64,000 bases of DNA from Brucella gallinifaecis (GTDB taxonomy: Bacteria > Pseudomonadota > Alphaproteobacteria > Rhizobiales > Rhizobiaceae): assembly GCF_006476605.1 (NCBI RefSeq), contig NZ_ML636809.1, forward strand, positions 1 through 64,000, read 5' to 3'. Each line of letters begins with the position of its first letter. Within the stretch, counting starts at the first letter, position 1. The translations under genes were made by a program, and so were the position numbers. This document shows, piece by piece, positions 1 to 8,510 of the stretch. A model generated the notes under the pieces. That model searched no databases and was not told the DNA's origin. It saw only the letters and a list, made by a program, of their open reading frames with translations.

Positions 1-257
1 ATGGTGGCGGCATAATCGCGGCGGAAATCCACTTAACGAAACGCCCGAAACTGTTCAGACAAACCGAACCACCTCTTACGTCTGAAATTATCGCAGAGCA
101 TCTTTCTGAATGCGGAATTCCATTCATCTTCATGACTGGATATAGTGATCAGTCATCCATTCCTGAACGTTTCCGGCAAATCGAAGTTATCCGCAGACCT
201 ATCGATATTTCATCGCTCAATATAAAGTTTAATTCTATGATTAATGCACAGATTTGA
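1..257 (+). CDS. Response regulator receiver domain, C-terminal part (cut by window edge)
   Basis: The frame open from base 3 to the TGA at 255-257 gives about 84 residues. The segment CGIPFIFMTGYSDQ followed by a proline-containing loop and VIRRPID matches the end of a CheY-like receiver: the beta-4 strand, the conserved T/S position and the beta-5 R/K-P turn, where the usual lysine is replaced by arginine. The phosphoacceptor aspartate lies upstream of the window, so whether the protein has an output domain before it cannot be seen. Nothing follows the receiver, so this is its C-terminus. The receiver assignment is good; the partner kinase is unknown. Confidence 0.6.
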   Translation, partial: GGGIIAAEIHLTKRPKLFRQTEPPLTSEIIAEHLSECGIPFIFMTGYSDQSSIPERFRQIEVIRRPIDISSLNIKFNSMINAQI

Positions 258-325
258 TCCAAAGGGATGTACTCTGGATAATCGCTGATTTTAATCTTGA
301 TAGTTTTAAACTTGATGAATAGAGC

Positions 326-2254
326 CTACCCGTTCGGTTTACCGGGTAGCTTCCTTAAAATTGTCGGTCGCATATTTTCAAATACTTTTGGCTTGGCATC
401 GGAAAGACATTCGATTGTGGCTTCGAGGAGATTAAGTGCGAGAAAATCAGCTTGGCTTTCCTGTTGCAATTTTTTGCGATCAAATATGGTCTCGTTAGCG
501 GCTGTCTGCCATAACGCTAGTCCGATACGGGCCGCTGGATTGAGACGTCTCAAACGCCGTAGAGAAAACTTAGCGCGACGTGCGGAATCTAAGTCTAGCA
601 CGCAAAGAACAATCGCAGTAGCACCCGCAATGTCTTCCTTTCGCAATTGACTGGGTTGAGTTCGCTCCTGATCAATCACCTTGGTTTCCGCTGCCTGAAC
701 CGACAAAACCTGCGCCAACATTGCAGCCGTAACATCATCAAAAGGACCACGACCGCCTAAACAAATTATCGATTTTTTTTCACCTGCGGGGATTTGCAAC
801 ACTTTGCTATCTTCGTTGTCTGATAATGCACCAACAGAGACAGTTTCTTCATTATCTTCTTCTTCATCAGCTATTTGTTCGAGATTTGCGACCAGCATTC
901 TAGAACTCTGTGAAATCTGTTGTAGCTGTGTGTCACTGAGAACGCCGCGAATGCGATCCTGTTCTGCAATAAGCAGCGCTGGAATGGCTACGTTGCCGTA
1001 ATATTCTACTAAAAATTGTTCGGATAATAATTCAAGTGCGTTGTCGGTTGCCTCATTGGGATCACCAGCCAGAAGTCGTTGATAAAGCCTCTCTTCGGGA
1101 TTGAGTACCGGCTCCGAGCCAAACAGAATTTCAAGAAACCGAAACTGCGGAACATAGCGCCCCAGAACGACCAGACATACGGTCAGTGGTGTTGAGAGTA
1201 TCAATCCAATAGGACCCCACAACCACGTCCAGAAAATAGCAGAAACGATAATTGCTAAAGGTGACAAGCCGGTTCGCGATCCATAGAGCCACGGCTCAAT
1301 TATATTGTTGCTGATGAGTTCAATCAGAACGAAAAGTGCGATGGTCCATAAAAGAAGATCCCATCCGGGTGCAATGGCAAATGCCAAAAAGAGTGGCATT
1401 ATTGCTGCGATCACCGGCCCAATATATGGCGCAAATCGCAAGACAATTGCCAGCATTCCCCACAAAAGTGCGTTCGGAACTCCTAAAATCCAAAGCCCAA
1501 TGCCCAGCGGCACACCATAGCTAATATTCACGACGAGCTGTGTGAGTAGATAGCGCCCCACACGCGTGCCCGCCTCCTGCAAAGCTGACGTCGTGCGATG
1601 CAGATCGCCATGGCCCACCAGACGAATAAAGCGATCTCGTAATTCTTCTCTCTCGAGAAGCATGAAGACCACCACCACAATAACGAGTCCCAGAGTTGCT
1701 AGCGGCCCGATAAGCGGCCCTACGATTGTTTCAAGCGTTTGGACTGGATTCCGCTGTGAAAATATTTCCACCAGTATAGGCTTACGCTCTGGCTGTCCTG
1801 AGACGGCGGTATTGGTGCTTTTTTCCTCGTCCTGACTGATTTCCGCGCCAATGCGTTCCGCAAAGCTATTCAGGCGATTAAGGAGACCATTATCGGTGCC
1901 GGTTTCTTTGAGCGTACGAATTTTCTCGATGATATTATATTGATAGGTCGCAATGTTCTGACCAACTTCATTGACTTGAAATGCCAAAATTGCCCCAAAC
2001 AATCCAATAATCAGAAACCCGCCTGTAACGCTGGTGATAATGGCAGGCAAACGCGGCAAACCGATACGTCTGAGAAAGGAGACAATCGGTGCCAGCATGA
2101 AGGTTAAAAGCACAGCAATGGCTAGCGGTAAGAACACGTCCTGAGCAAAATAGAGGACAGCAACGACTGCGGCGACAGCTGCAAGCGCGGGCAATCGTGA
2201 TTGTTCGTGCGCTACAGCTAAAGAGTGGTTACCGCGTCCAAGCCCGCGCTGCAT
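326..2254 (-). CDS. AI-2E family transporter (PerM/YdiK-like) with a cytoplasmic C-terminal extension
   Basis: This 642-residue inner-membrane protein has paired hydrophobic segments near residues 22-90, a soluble stretch, then clustered transmembrane helices at about 175-345 ending in the family-typical ISTPLTVCLVVLGRY. That is the AI-2E/PerM exporter fold. The family is usually 340-380 residues long; here about 290 extra C-terminal residues form a mostly soluble domain with an acidic patch (ADEEEDNEE) and an alpha/beta-like segment from about residue 510. Some rhizobial members carry such a tail, but its function is not known to me. The substrate is unknown; the autoinducer role was shown only for a few relatives. 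It stands alone and I saw no stress-type promoter in front of it. Confidence 0.85.
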   Translation of the reverse strand: MQRGLGRGNHSLAVAHEQSRLPALAAVAAVVAVLYFAQDVFLPLAIAVLLTFMLAPIVSFLRRIGLPRLPAIITSVTGGFLIIGLFGAILAFQVNEVGQNIATYQYNIIEKIRTLKETGTDNGLLNRLNSFAERIGAEISQDEEKSTNTAVSGQPERKPILVEIFSQRNPVQTLETIVGPLIGPLATLGLVIVVVVFMLLEREELRDRFIRLVGHGDLHRTTSALQEAGTRVGRYLLTQLVVNISYGVPLGIGLWILGVPNALLWGMLAIVLRFAPYIGPVIAAIMPLFLAFAIAPGWDLLLWTIALFVLIELISNNIIEPWLYGSRTGLSPLAIIVSAIFWTWLWGPIGLILSTPLTVCLVVLGRYVPQFRFLEILFGSEPVLNPEERLYQRLLAGDPNEATDNALELLSEQFLVEYYGNVAIPALLIAEQDRIRGVLSDTQLQQISQSSRMLVANLEQIADEEEDNEETVSVGALSDNEDSKVLQIPAGEKKSIICLGGRGPFDDVTAAMLAQVLSVQAAETKVIDQERTQPSQLRKEDIAGATAIVLCVLDLDSARRAKFSLRRLRRLNPAARIGLALWQTAANETIFDRKKLQQESQADFLALNLLEATIECLSDAKPKVFENMRPTILRKLPGKPNG

Positions 2255-2478
2255 GATACCTCTTGCTACTTCAGATTCCTATTCTGCAAATTGATAAATA
2301 GAGCTGACATTTAAAATAGCAAAGTATCTGCAAAGAGTGCTTATGACGAAATTATTGACCGGGCTTTAATTGGTACAATAACGGCTCTCCGACAAAGCAA
2401 ATCAAATACAGGGTTCACCACGATACGCAAAAAGCTCACTGCTTAAAGCAATGAGCTCTTCACACAATGCTCAATCGG

Positions 2479-2670
2479 TTATGTTTTATCGATAACCTTC
2501 TTCACCGCATCCTTTGCCTTACCTTTGGCCTGCTGTGCATCACCCTTGGCTTCCTGAGCCAGACCTTTGGCTTGCATCTCTTTGTTATCAATGGCTTTAC
2601 CGATTGATTGCTTAGCTTTACCAGCGAGTTCGTTAGCCTTGCCGGATACCTTGTCTGAAGTACTACTCAT
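2479..2670 (-). CDS. CsbD family stress protein
   Basis: This 63-residue, lysine/alanine-rich hydrophilic protein is built of repeats such as GKANELAGKAKQSIGKA and AKGDAQQAKGKAKDA, the signature of CsbD. CsbD proteins are strongly induced by general stress sigma factors in many bacteria, but their molecular role is unknown. The start ATG is preceded by a GGGAG ribosome site and, 44 bases upstream, by a canonical EcfG promoter (2714-2738), so control by the general stress response is likely. Confidence 0.92.
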   Translation of the reverse strand: MSSTSDKVSGKANELAGKAKQSIGKAIDNKEMQAKGLAQEAKGDAQQAKGKAKDAVKKVIDKT

Positions 2671-2713
2671 AATAATTATCTCCCTGACATATTTTTTGAA
2701 ATTTCATTCTAAA

Positions 2714-2738
2714 AACGATAATCGCTAAAATTGGTTCC
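2714..2738 (-). promoter_or_regulatory. EcfG-type general stress promoter for the CsbD gene
   Basis: Read on the minus strand: GGAAC, 16-base spacer, CGTT. This is the textbook alphaproteobacterial EcfG consensus and the cleanest copy in the window. Confidence 0.8.
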
Positions 2739-2910
2739 AGGGGAGTTTTAATTTCAAGGTACGGCACTCTGAAATCAGCGTTGAGATCGGGAGGGCATTA
2801 TGAATAAAACCGAACCCGACCCGGCATCACGCTCTATCATACATTAGTAGACGAAGAAGCAGGAAGAAAACGATGATAAGAACCGAAAACCTTCGAAAAT
2901 CTATTCAACG

Positions 2911-3030
2911 ATGCCGTTCGGAAGTAAAGCAGGCGTCACCCTGCCCGACTGGTTGAAAAATCACATCCTTTGGGAAGCATCCGAGCCCTATCTTCATCTC
3001 CGAACAGATAATCAGGGACGTCGGAGGGGC
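2911..3030 (+). pseudogene. Fragment of an FAD-dependent oxidoreductase gene
   Basis: The segment reading PDWLKNHILWEASEPYLHLRTD closely resembles residues in the middle of the FAD oxidoreductase at 27454-28557 (PAWLRDYLVWEASDPYLSFRT). Only about 40 codons remain, without start, FAD-binding region or C-terminus. It is directly joined to a fragment of an unrelated gene (next entry), so it is a relic left by deletion. Confidence 0.6.
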
Positions 3031-3039
3031 ATCCATCCC

Positions 3040-3305
3040 ATCACAACCTTATTGCTGAAGGCGAAGAAATTATCGAGGAGTTCAAGTGTACGAAAGCTCT
3101 CGAAGCAGCCTTGATATCCTCCGCTCAGGCTACCGAATATTACTAGATTACATGATATGGAGCGCTTGAGCGCTGGGCCACTGAACTTTGACACAAGGAT
3201 GTTGCGACGGCTCTTGACGCAACGTTGCAGGAAGAGGGTCAACGGATCGCGATCTGACAAACTTGCAGAAACCAAAATCAACTTAAAGGCTGCACAATTT
3301 CTAAG
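3040..3305 (+). pseudogene. Decayed C-terminal half of a DUF892 (YciE/YciF-like) ferritin-like gene
   Basis: Reading across stops and one frameshift gives NLIAEGEEIIEEF, ALEAALISSAQATEYY, stop, YGALERWATEL, stop, HKDVATALDATLQEEGQ, then DRDLTNL and AETKINLKAA. This follows residues 70-165 of the intact paralogue at 39919-40422 almost position by position. At least three stops and one frame change make it non-functional, and the N-terminal half is replaced by the oxidoreductase fragment upstream. Confidence 0.75.
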
Positions 3306-3493
3306 CCTCGCCTCGACGAGGCTCTATCATTTTAGGCACGCTTAAATGGATAGGAAAAAAGCCCATGTCCGGTTCCAGATTTAGTTCGCGACGACCAGTC
3401 AGTGGATACTCATCCGATTTATCCAAAAGATCATAATGAAAAGCCTACACACTCACAATCAAATTTACCCGGCAATTCTAAAAAAGCAAGTAC

Positions 3494-4293
3494 CTAGGCC
3501 GTGTGGACGGATTTGATTAAGATGAAAGCAGAAGCGATTGCGACGATGGATCGGAAGTTTCTTGCTGTTTTCTCGCAGCGTAATGCGACACGTTTGAACC
3601 GTTTGAGCTTCCCCATCATTTGTTCGATACGTGCGCGACCTCGATAAAGCGCCGTGGCAAAATGCTTCGGAATATTACGCCTGTTTGATCTGTAAGGGAT
3701 CACAGGGATAGCGCCAGCCTTTCGCGCAATCTCTCGATTAACGTCGCTATCATAGCCTTTGTCAGCAATGATAGCGCGGTGCCTGACTTGAGGGCCCGTG
3801 TCCATGAGGCTTTCAAACTGTTTGCTATCGGAGGCTTCGCCTCCGGTCAGTTCAAAGCCAAGGGGCTGACCATTTCGGTCGGTTTTCAGATGGATTTTGG
3901 TTCCGAACCCTCCACGAGACCGGCCGAGCGCTTGACCTTCCTGCCCCCTTTAGCGCCTGCTGCAGATACATGGGCGCGAATGACGGTGCTGTCGAACATA
4001 GCGATAAGATGAGCGCTTTCATCAAGCCCAGCCAAAATGGAAAAATAGTCCTCGAAAACACCTGCTTTACCTAAACGGTCAAAACGCTTCCATACGCTGT
4101 TCCAGTTACCAAACCGCTCAGGCAAAGCCCGCCATGAGATGTTGTGAAGGGTGAAATAATGCAATGCCTCAAGGAATAGGCGGTCATTTTTAGCTTTCGC
4201 GCCAACGGCTGGCAGACAAGTCCGAAAAACCTCAAGTGCCAGTTCATAGTCATTTTCTGTCATCTTGGTGCACATTACTGACCTCCAAATCAC
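3494..4293 (-). CDS. IS5-family transposase, two frames joined by probable programmed -1 frameshift
   Basis: Frame A (from 4293 to a stop near 3886) encodes the N-terminal DUF4096-type region and the first catalytic aspartate (AMFDSTVIRAH). Frame B continues with LGRSRGGFGTKIHLKTD, then a second aspartate in IIADKGYD and the DDE glutamate region RARIEQMMGKLKRF, ending near 3494. The frames overlap around a run AAAGGGGGC (3943-3953, minus strand), a typical slippery site for this group; sliding back one base joins the conserved blocks exactly. The final TAG uses the TA of the target duplication plus one flanking base, so the element does not encode its own stop. Confidence 0.85.
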
Positions 4294-4371
4294 GTCAGCA
4301 ATATGTGAATCACGTCGAGAGAAAGTCTGGAACCGGAAAACTTATACCTGAGTCAATTCGTCCACACGGCG
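3497..4371 (-). mobile_element. IS5-family insertion sequence (IS427-like), about 875 bp
   Basis: The ends are inverted repeats: GCCGTGTGGACGGATTTGA at the left matches the reverse complement of the right end (GCCGTGTGGACGAATTGA) with few differences. Both ends are flanked by TA (3495-3496 and 4372-4373), consistent with a TA target duplication. Inside is a two-frame transposase gene on the minus strand. No damage beyond the expected frameshift is visible, so the element may be active. It separates the decayed gene patch from the membrane-protein unit at 4535. Confidence 0.85.
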
Positions 4372-4431
4372 TAAGCCACCCCACCCCGACCGTTCTAAGT
4401 ATTGATAAAATAAATAAATTTAGTGCTCACT

Positions 4432-4456
4432 GAAACCTTTTACTGGCTCACGAGTT
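4432..4456 (+). promoter_or_regulatory. EcfG-type promoter (variant) upstream of the 4535-5703 unit
   Basis: GAAAC, 16-base spacer, AGTT, ending 79 bases before the small membrane-peptide gene. The -35 box has one change from GGAAC. Confidence 0.5.
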
Positions 4457-4534
4457 TTCCCGAAGAGAGCGTAAGGCTGACAGCTTGTAAAATAGCTGCG
4501 TCGTCATTGTTACTATTTTTAGGAGATAACCAAC

Positions 4535-4609
4535 ATGAACTCTATCATCTATTTAGTAGGCCTAGTTGTCATCGTGTTGTTCATCCTCTCTTTTCTGGGA
4601 TTACGTTGA
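4535..4609 (+). CDS. 24-residue membrane peptide
   Basis: ATG at 4535 follows a strong AGGAG site (4521-4525, spacing about 9). The peptide MNSIIYLVGLVVIVLFILSF plus GLR is a single hydrophobic helix with a basic end. Its TGA overlaps the ATG of the next gene in the arrangement TGATG, so the two are translationally coupled. I recall near-identical tiny proteins in front of similar genes in rhizobia, which argues that it is real. The function is unknown; a membrane partner of the following protein is an inference. Confidence 0.7.
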   Translation: MNSIIYLVGLVVIVLFILSFLGLR

Positions 4610-5703
4610 TGATGGATCCAACAGTTGTAGAAAACGCTCCTGATCGTAGCTATGTCGATTGGGCTGCTATTTTTGCTGGCGCCACGGTCGCGTCAGGTGT
4701 GATGGTTGTCCTCACAACATTTGCTGGTGGACTTGGTTTAAGTTCGCTCTCAGTTGATGATGGAGGTGACATTAGTGCAGTCTGGCTCGTCATTACTGCC
4801 CTATTTATTATCGTATCAATGGTCGCTTCTTATATGCTCGGCGGGTATATCACCGGCAGAATGCGCCGACCATCAGGAACCGCAACCCGTGATGAAGCAA
4901 CCGTTCGAGACGGTCTGAATGGCCTCGTCGTTTGGGGACTTGGTACAATCGTCTCGGCTATTATGCTTGTCAGCGTTATTTCAGGTGGAGCGAAAGCTGT
5001 TGGAAGCGCTGCTGAAACAGCCGTTCAAACCGCAGGAACCGTTGTCGGCGGCACAGCTCAGGGAGCTGGTCAGTTAGCTGGAGGTGTCATTTCAGGCGCG
5101 GGGCAAGCAGTGTCGGGATTGGCTCAAAGTGCAGGACAAGCCGCTGCTCCATCGGTCGAACAGATGATGCCGCAAGGGTTGAAAACTAATCCATTCGACT
5201 ACCTCACTGACACTCTGTTACGCACGGATAGTCAAGGCAACTCTGTTGCTGGACAGGAAGCTCAAAACATCGCGGATTTCCAACGTCAAGTTAGCGGAAT
5301 TCTCGGAAACTTGCTTACTACCGGTCAAATCTCAGACGCCGATCGTACGTGGCTCACTAATCAGATCGCGGCTCGAACCGGCCTTAGCCAAACCGATGCT
5401 CAAACTCGTGTAAACCAGACAGTTGAACGCGTTCAGGCTCTGCGTACTGAAGCTCAAACGAAGGTTGACGAAGCTAAAAAGACCCTTGCTGATATACAGG
5501 CACAAGCTGAAAAAACTGCCGAAGAGGTAAAAGCAAAGGCAGCTGACGCAGCAGAAAAAGCTAGGATAACTGGCATTCTTACCGCCTTCCTGCTCGCGGC
5601 GTCTGCACTTGTCGCTGCCGTGGCCGCTTACATCGGAGCCGTGCACGGTGGTCGTCATCGCGACGAAGGTCGAATTTGGGGTGGTTTAGCTTACCGCAAA
5701 TAA
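4609..5703 (+). CDS. Membrane protein with alanine/lysine-rich coiled middle region (often labelled PhnA-like)
   Basis: Translation most likely begins at the ATG overlapping the preceding stop (MMDPTVVENAPDRSYVDWAA), giving 364 residues. Helices at about 15-45 and 60-85 form a hairpin, a third lies near 110-125, and another near 325-350 ends in GAVHGGRHRDEGRIWGG. Between them are glycine/alanine-rich repeats (AGQLAGGVISGAGQAVSG) and a long helical stretch rich in A, K, E and Q (QTKVDEAKKTLADIQAQAEK), reminiscent of LEA/apolipoprotein-type proteins. Similar rhizobial proteins are annotated 'PhnA-like' without evidence of phosphonate metabolism. A role in envelope stress is plausible from its promoter and neighbours. 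Confidence 0.75.
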   Translation: MMDPTVVENAPDRSYVDWAAIFAGATVASGVMVVLTTFAGGLGLSSLSVDDGGDISAVWLVITALFIIVSMVASYMLGGYITGRMRRPSGTATRDEATVRDGLNGLVVWGLGTIVSAIMLVSVISGGAKAVGSAAETAVQTAGTVVGGTAQGAGQLAGGVISGAGQAVSGLAQSAGQAAAPSVEQMMPQGLKTNPFDYLTDTLLRTDSQGNSVAGQEAQNIADFQRQVSGILGNLLTTGQISDADRTWLTNQIAARTGLSQTDAQTRVNQTVERVQALRTEAQTKVDEAKKTLADIQAQAEKTAEEVKAKAADAAEKARITGILTAFLLAASALVAAVAAYIGAVHGGRHRDEGRIWGGLAYRK

Positions 5704-5728
5704 TGATCCACAAATCATAATATTAAAT

Positions 5729-5754
5729 AGGGCTTTGTATAAATACGAAGCCCT
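5729..5754 (+). terminator. Rho-independent terminator
   Basis: AGGGCTT, 12-base loop, AAGCCCT followed by TTTTCTTTTC, 26 bases after the stop of the membrane-protein gene. Confidence 0.85.
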
Positions 5755-6093
5755 TTTCTTTTCGCGTACTGACTATGGCGATACTTTCGGTGGCACAAAA
5801 GGAAGAATTTGTTGGACCTGCCTCAATTTCAGTGTCTTCAATCTCTTTGCAACAAATATGAAATTGTCAGATCGCAAAATGTGCAAGCGGCACCGTTATT
5901 ACCGAAGACGTGGATAAATTAAATATATTGCAGAGCGCAACAAAATTACTTTGTTTTGATAAAGTCTGTCAAGTTAGGCTTCAGGGCTCAAATGCAGTGC
6001 CGTGTCCGACGCCTACATCAATATTCTATATTTAATCGATTATAAAAAAAGCGAAATGCATAAAATTACGGCCGCTTATTTTCCTTATCCGAC
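5755..6093. other. AT-rich stretch without a recognisable gene
   Basis: Short open frames here have neither ribosome sites nor family resemblance. The base composition is clearly more AT-rich than the catabolic locus. I see nothing functional in it. Confidence 0.5.
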
Positions 6094-6119
6094 GGAACAA
6101 TCAGCAGTATTCATTTGTT
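6094..6119 (+). promoter_or_regulatory. Possible EcfG-type promoter of the truncated transglutaminase gene
   Basis: GGAAC, 17-base spacer, TGTT, ending 28 bases before the ATG at 6148. The spacer is one base longer than in most copies. Confidence 0.45.
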
Positions 6120-6147
6120 GTATTGAGCGGGATTAAAGGAGATAAAG

Positions 6148-6492
6148 ATGCATATTCGGGTTGGCTATGAAATGGCTGTAGAAGTTACATCTCCTACCGC
6201 GATTTACACTTATTTAAATGTTCATCCACAACATTCATTGGATATGGTGTGGTCTTGTCCTGAGAGTTTTTTCGGTAGCAAGCATACCGATGTTCACGGT
6301 AATGAGTTCAATCGTCTCATTTTGCCTGCCGGCGAGACCGTTTTAAGTCATGATGCAATTTACGAAAACAATGGCCTTCCTGATGTCTTCGACGATAAGG
6401 CTGAGCAAGTCGATCCTGCTCACTTGCCTACGGAATATTTACCTTATCGTATGCGCCGTCTCTGTCCCATTGATTTGGCGTGTTTTTATTGA
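6148..6492 (+). pseudogene. Transglutaminase-like family protein, truncated by an IS remnant
   Basis: The first 95 residues match the N-terminal beta domain of bacterial transglutaminase-like proteins: a strand opening MHIRVGYEM, then the DVHGNEFNRLILPAGETVL region followed by HDAIYENNGLPD. Normal members have about 260-300 residues with a Cys-His-Asp catalytic domain. Here the frame runs into insertion-sequence DNA after about LPTEYLPYRM and stops at 114 residues, so no catalytic domain remains. A GGAG site precedes the ATG. Confidence 0.75.
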
Positions 6493-6499
6493 GTGACGT

Positions 6500-7046
6500 T
6501 TCTGCCAGAAGGTCTTTGGTCTTCCAAGTCGTCGGTCGGCAGGACTGTGATGATAGATGCGACCTATTTGAAAGCACACCGCACGGCTTCAAGCCTACGG
6601 ATAAAAAAGGGGGCGATGGACGCCTGATCGGTCGGACGAAGGGTGGCATGAATACCAAATTGCACGCCGTCACCGATGCACAGGGTCGCCCCATTAGGTT
6701 ACACATCACGGCGGGACAAATCAGCGACTATACCGGAGCAGCAGCCCTAATCGAGACGTTACCGAAGGTCGACTGGCTTCTTGCTGACAGAGGCTATGAT
6801 GCAGACTGGTTCAGAAAACGGTTAAAAGACAAAGAGATAAAGCCGTGCATCCCGGGGCGCAAAAACCGCAAGAAAGCCATCAAATATGACAAACGCCGAT
6901 ACAAGCGGCGCAATCGTATCGAAATCATGTTTGGCAGACTCAAAGACTGGCGAAGAATTGCCACCCGTTACGATCGCTGCCCGGTCGTGTTCCGAGCAGC
7001 TATAGAGCTCGCGGCTGCCGTGATCTTCTGGCTCAGAAAGGAATGA
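6500..7046 (+). pseudogene. IS5-family transposase, 5'-truncated insertion sequence remnant
   Basis: Frame A holds MIDATYLKAHRTASSLRIKK from 6550 (first catalytic Asp), then a run ATAAAAAAGGGGGCG allows a -1 shift into GRLIGRTKGGMNTKLHAVTD. Then follow the second Asp in LLADRGYDADW, the YKRRNRIEIMFGRLKDWRR block with the catalytic Glu, and the stop at 7046. The N-terminal 80-100 residues of the transposase and the left inverted repeat are missing. The element differs from the one at 3.5 kb. Its loss of the left end probably accompanied the deletion that cut the transglutaminase gene. Confidence 0.8.
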
Positions 7047-7095
7047 GTCCTGAGCCTAATCTCCCAATCGGAGCAGGAAAATTTCTGTATCGCGT

Positions 7096-7121
7096 CCGCC
7101 GCCCTTGGCGGCGGGTTCTTT
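7096..7121 (+). terminator. GC-rich hairpin terminator
   Basis: CCGCCGCC, loop CTT, GGCGGCGG, then GTTCTTTTC. It lies between the IS remnant (plus strand) and the 3' end of the FAD oxidoreductase gene (minus strand); the T-run favours plus-strand reading. Confidence 0.7.
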
Positions 7122-7144
7122 TCATAACTACTTTTTCAAGGAGT

Positions 7145-8275
7145 TTATCGTGAGGAGAACCGCTCCGGGCGGAACGTTTCCAGCAAGGGATGCTCGGCGC
7201 CAGTGGCGATCTCGTAGGCAAGCAGTTCGCCCACGATGAGGCCGAGCGTCGCACCACTGTGGCTAAAGGCTACATAATAGCCTGGAACGGCTTTCAAGGC
7301 GCCAATCACAGGCTCACCGTCTCCGGGGATCGGCTTTTCGCCGACGCCAATCGAAGCAAGCTCGAGCGCTGGATTGCCCTCCATTACCTTCGCCGCTTCG
7401 GCAAGAAGGGTTGAAGCGACGTTATTGTCGATTTCATAACTACCGTTGGGGAGCACCGTAACGCCTTCATCGGCCGCCCAATCTGCATCCAGCGAGAATA
7501 TTCCACCCGGCGCAGGGCGTACGGCGACACGCGGCGTGTTGAGGACAGCACGTAACGGATGAGCGAGCGGCTTTGTCTGGACGAGAAGGGCCAGGAGGGT
7601 ACTGTCACTCATCGTTTGTCCGGTTTCCGCTACCATTCGCGGGACGGCTGGCCCCGTCGCCAGCACAGCGGCATCTGCCGCGAAGCGGTTACCCACAGCG
7701 GTTTCAGCCCCCACTGCACGAGCACCTTCAATCACGATCCGGGCCTGCCCCTGGTTCGTTACTAGAACGCCCCCAAGCGCGGCAAACTCCTCAAGAAGCA
7801 GATTTATAAGTGAGGGCAGATCGACCCAGCCTTCGCCAGGATTGAAAATAGCGCCCTGTGGCGTTACCGCATTAGCTGCCACCCCCGGGGTGACACGCGC
7901 AACATCGGATGCCGAAAGTCGCTGCGCATCATAAACAAGCGAGACCTCGTGGCGATAAGCGGCATCGATCTCATTGCGCTCATCATCGGCATCCCAGGTC
8001 AAGCCGCCATTAAAGCGCAGCCACTTGGCATCCGGAAAGCGCGCCGAGAGTGTTCGATATCGGTCGATTCCGGCCATGCGCAGACGATGATAGGGCTCCG
8101 AACGCATGCGCGATGAGTTTAGCCAGGACAGTGAGCGGCCCGATGCCCCATTCGCCGGCGGACCGTCATTGATGATAGTCACGCGAATGCCGCGACGAGC
8201 AAGCTGTACCCCAGTAGAAACGCCGAAAATACCGGCGCCGATGATGACGGCCGAAGAGATGATGGTATCTGTCAT
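7145..8275 (-). CDS. FAD-dependent amine/amino-acid oxidoreductase (DAO family)
   Basis: ATG at 8275 follows AGAGGATAATGAA. The 376-residue product has an N-terminal Rossmann motif (AVIIGAGIFGVSTGVQLARR), the substrate-side beta-sheet domain, and a C-terminal GYYVAFSHSGATLGLIVGEL that closes the FAD site, as in sarcosine, glycine and D-amino acid oxidases. Amadoriases (fructosyl-amino acid oxidases) share this fold, which fits the FrlB/FrlC/FrlD-like neighbours. It is the last gene of the minus-strand unit whose operator is at 11465, after a 235-base gap. The true substrate is unknown; oxidation of a secondary amine derived from an Amadori compound is an inference. Confidence 0.8.
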   Translation of the reverse strand: MTDTIISSAVIIGAGIFGVSTGVQLARRGIRVTIINDGPPANGASGRSLSWLNSSRMRSEPYHRLRMAGIDRYRTLSARFPDAKWLRFNGGLTWDADDERNEIDAAYRHEVSLVYDAQRLSASDVARVTPGVAANAVTPQGAIFNPGEGWVDLPSLINLLLEEFAALGGVLVTNQGQARIVIEGARAVGAETAVGNRFAADAAVLATGPAVPRMVAETGQTMSDSTLLALLVQTKPLAHPLRAVLNTPRVAVRPAPGGIFSLDADWAADEGVTVLPNGSYEIDNNVASTLLAEAAKVMEGNPALELASIGVGEKPIPGDGEPVIGALKAVPGYYVAFSHSGATLGLIVGELLAYEIATGAEHPLLETFRPERFSSR

Positions 8276-8510
8276 TTCATTATCCTCTAATTGTACGATC
8301 AAGGTGGTCAGCAATCTTCCTAGCGACCGCTGACAGCGGAGCGGATAAGCGCGATAACGACCCGACACCGTTGTCCGCCTGTTTATCCGCTCGGCGACGC
8401 GGCAGATAGGTTGAACCGAAACATCGCAGAGGCCAGTTGCATTATCTTGAAGACGCAGATTCTACAGCGCGCCTCCGTCGCCGACGCATCCGCTTAGGTA
8501 TTAAGACACT

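Noticed and set aside
297-650. 117-codon frame antisense to the AI-2E transporter
   Set aside because: No ribosome site and no family resemblance; shadow of the transporter C-terminus.
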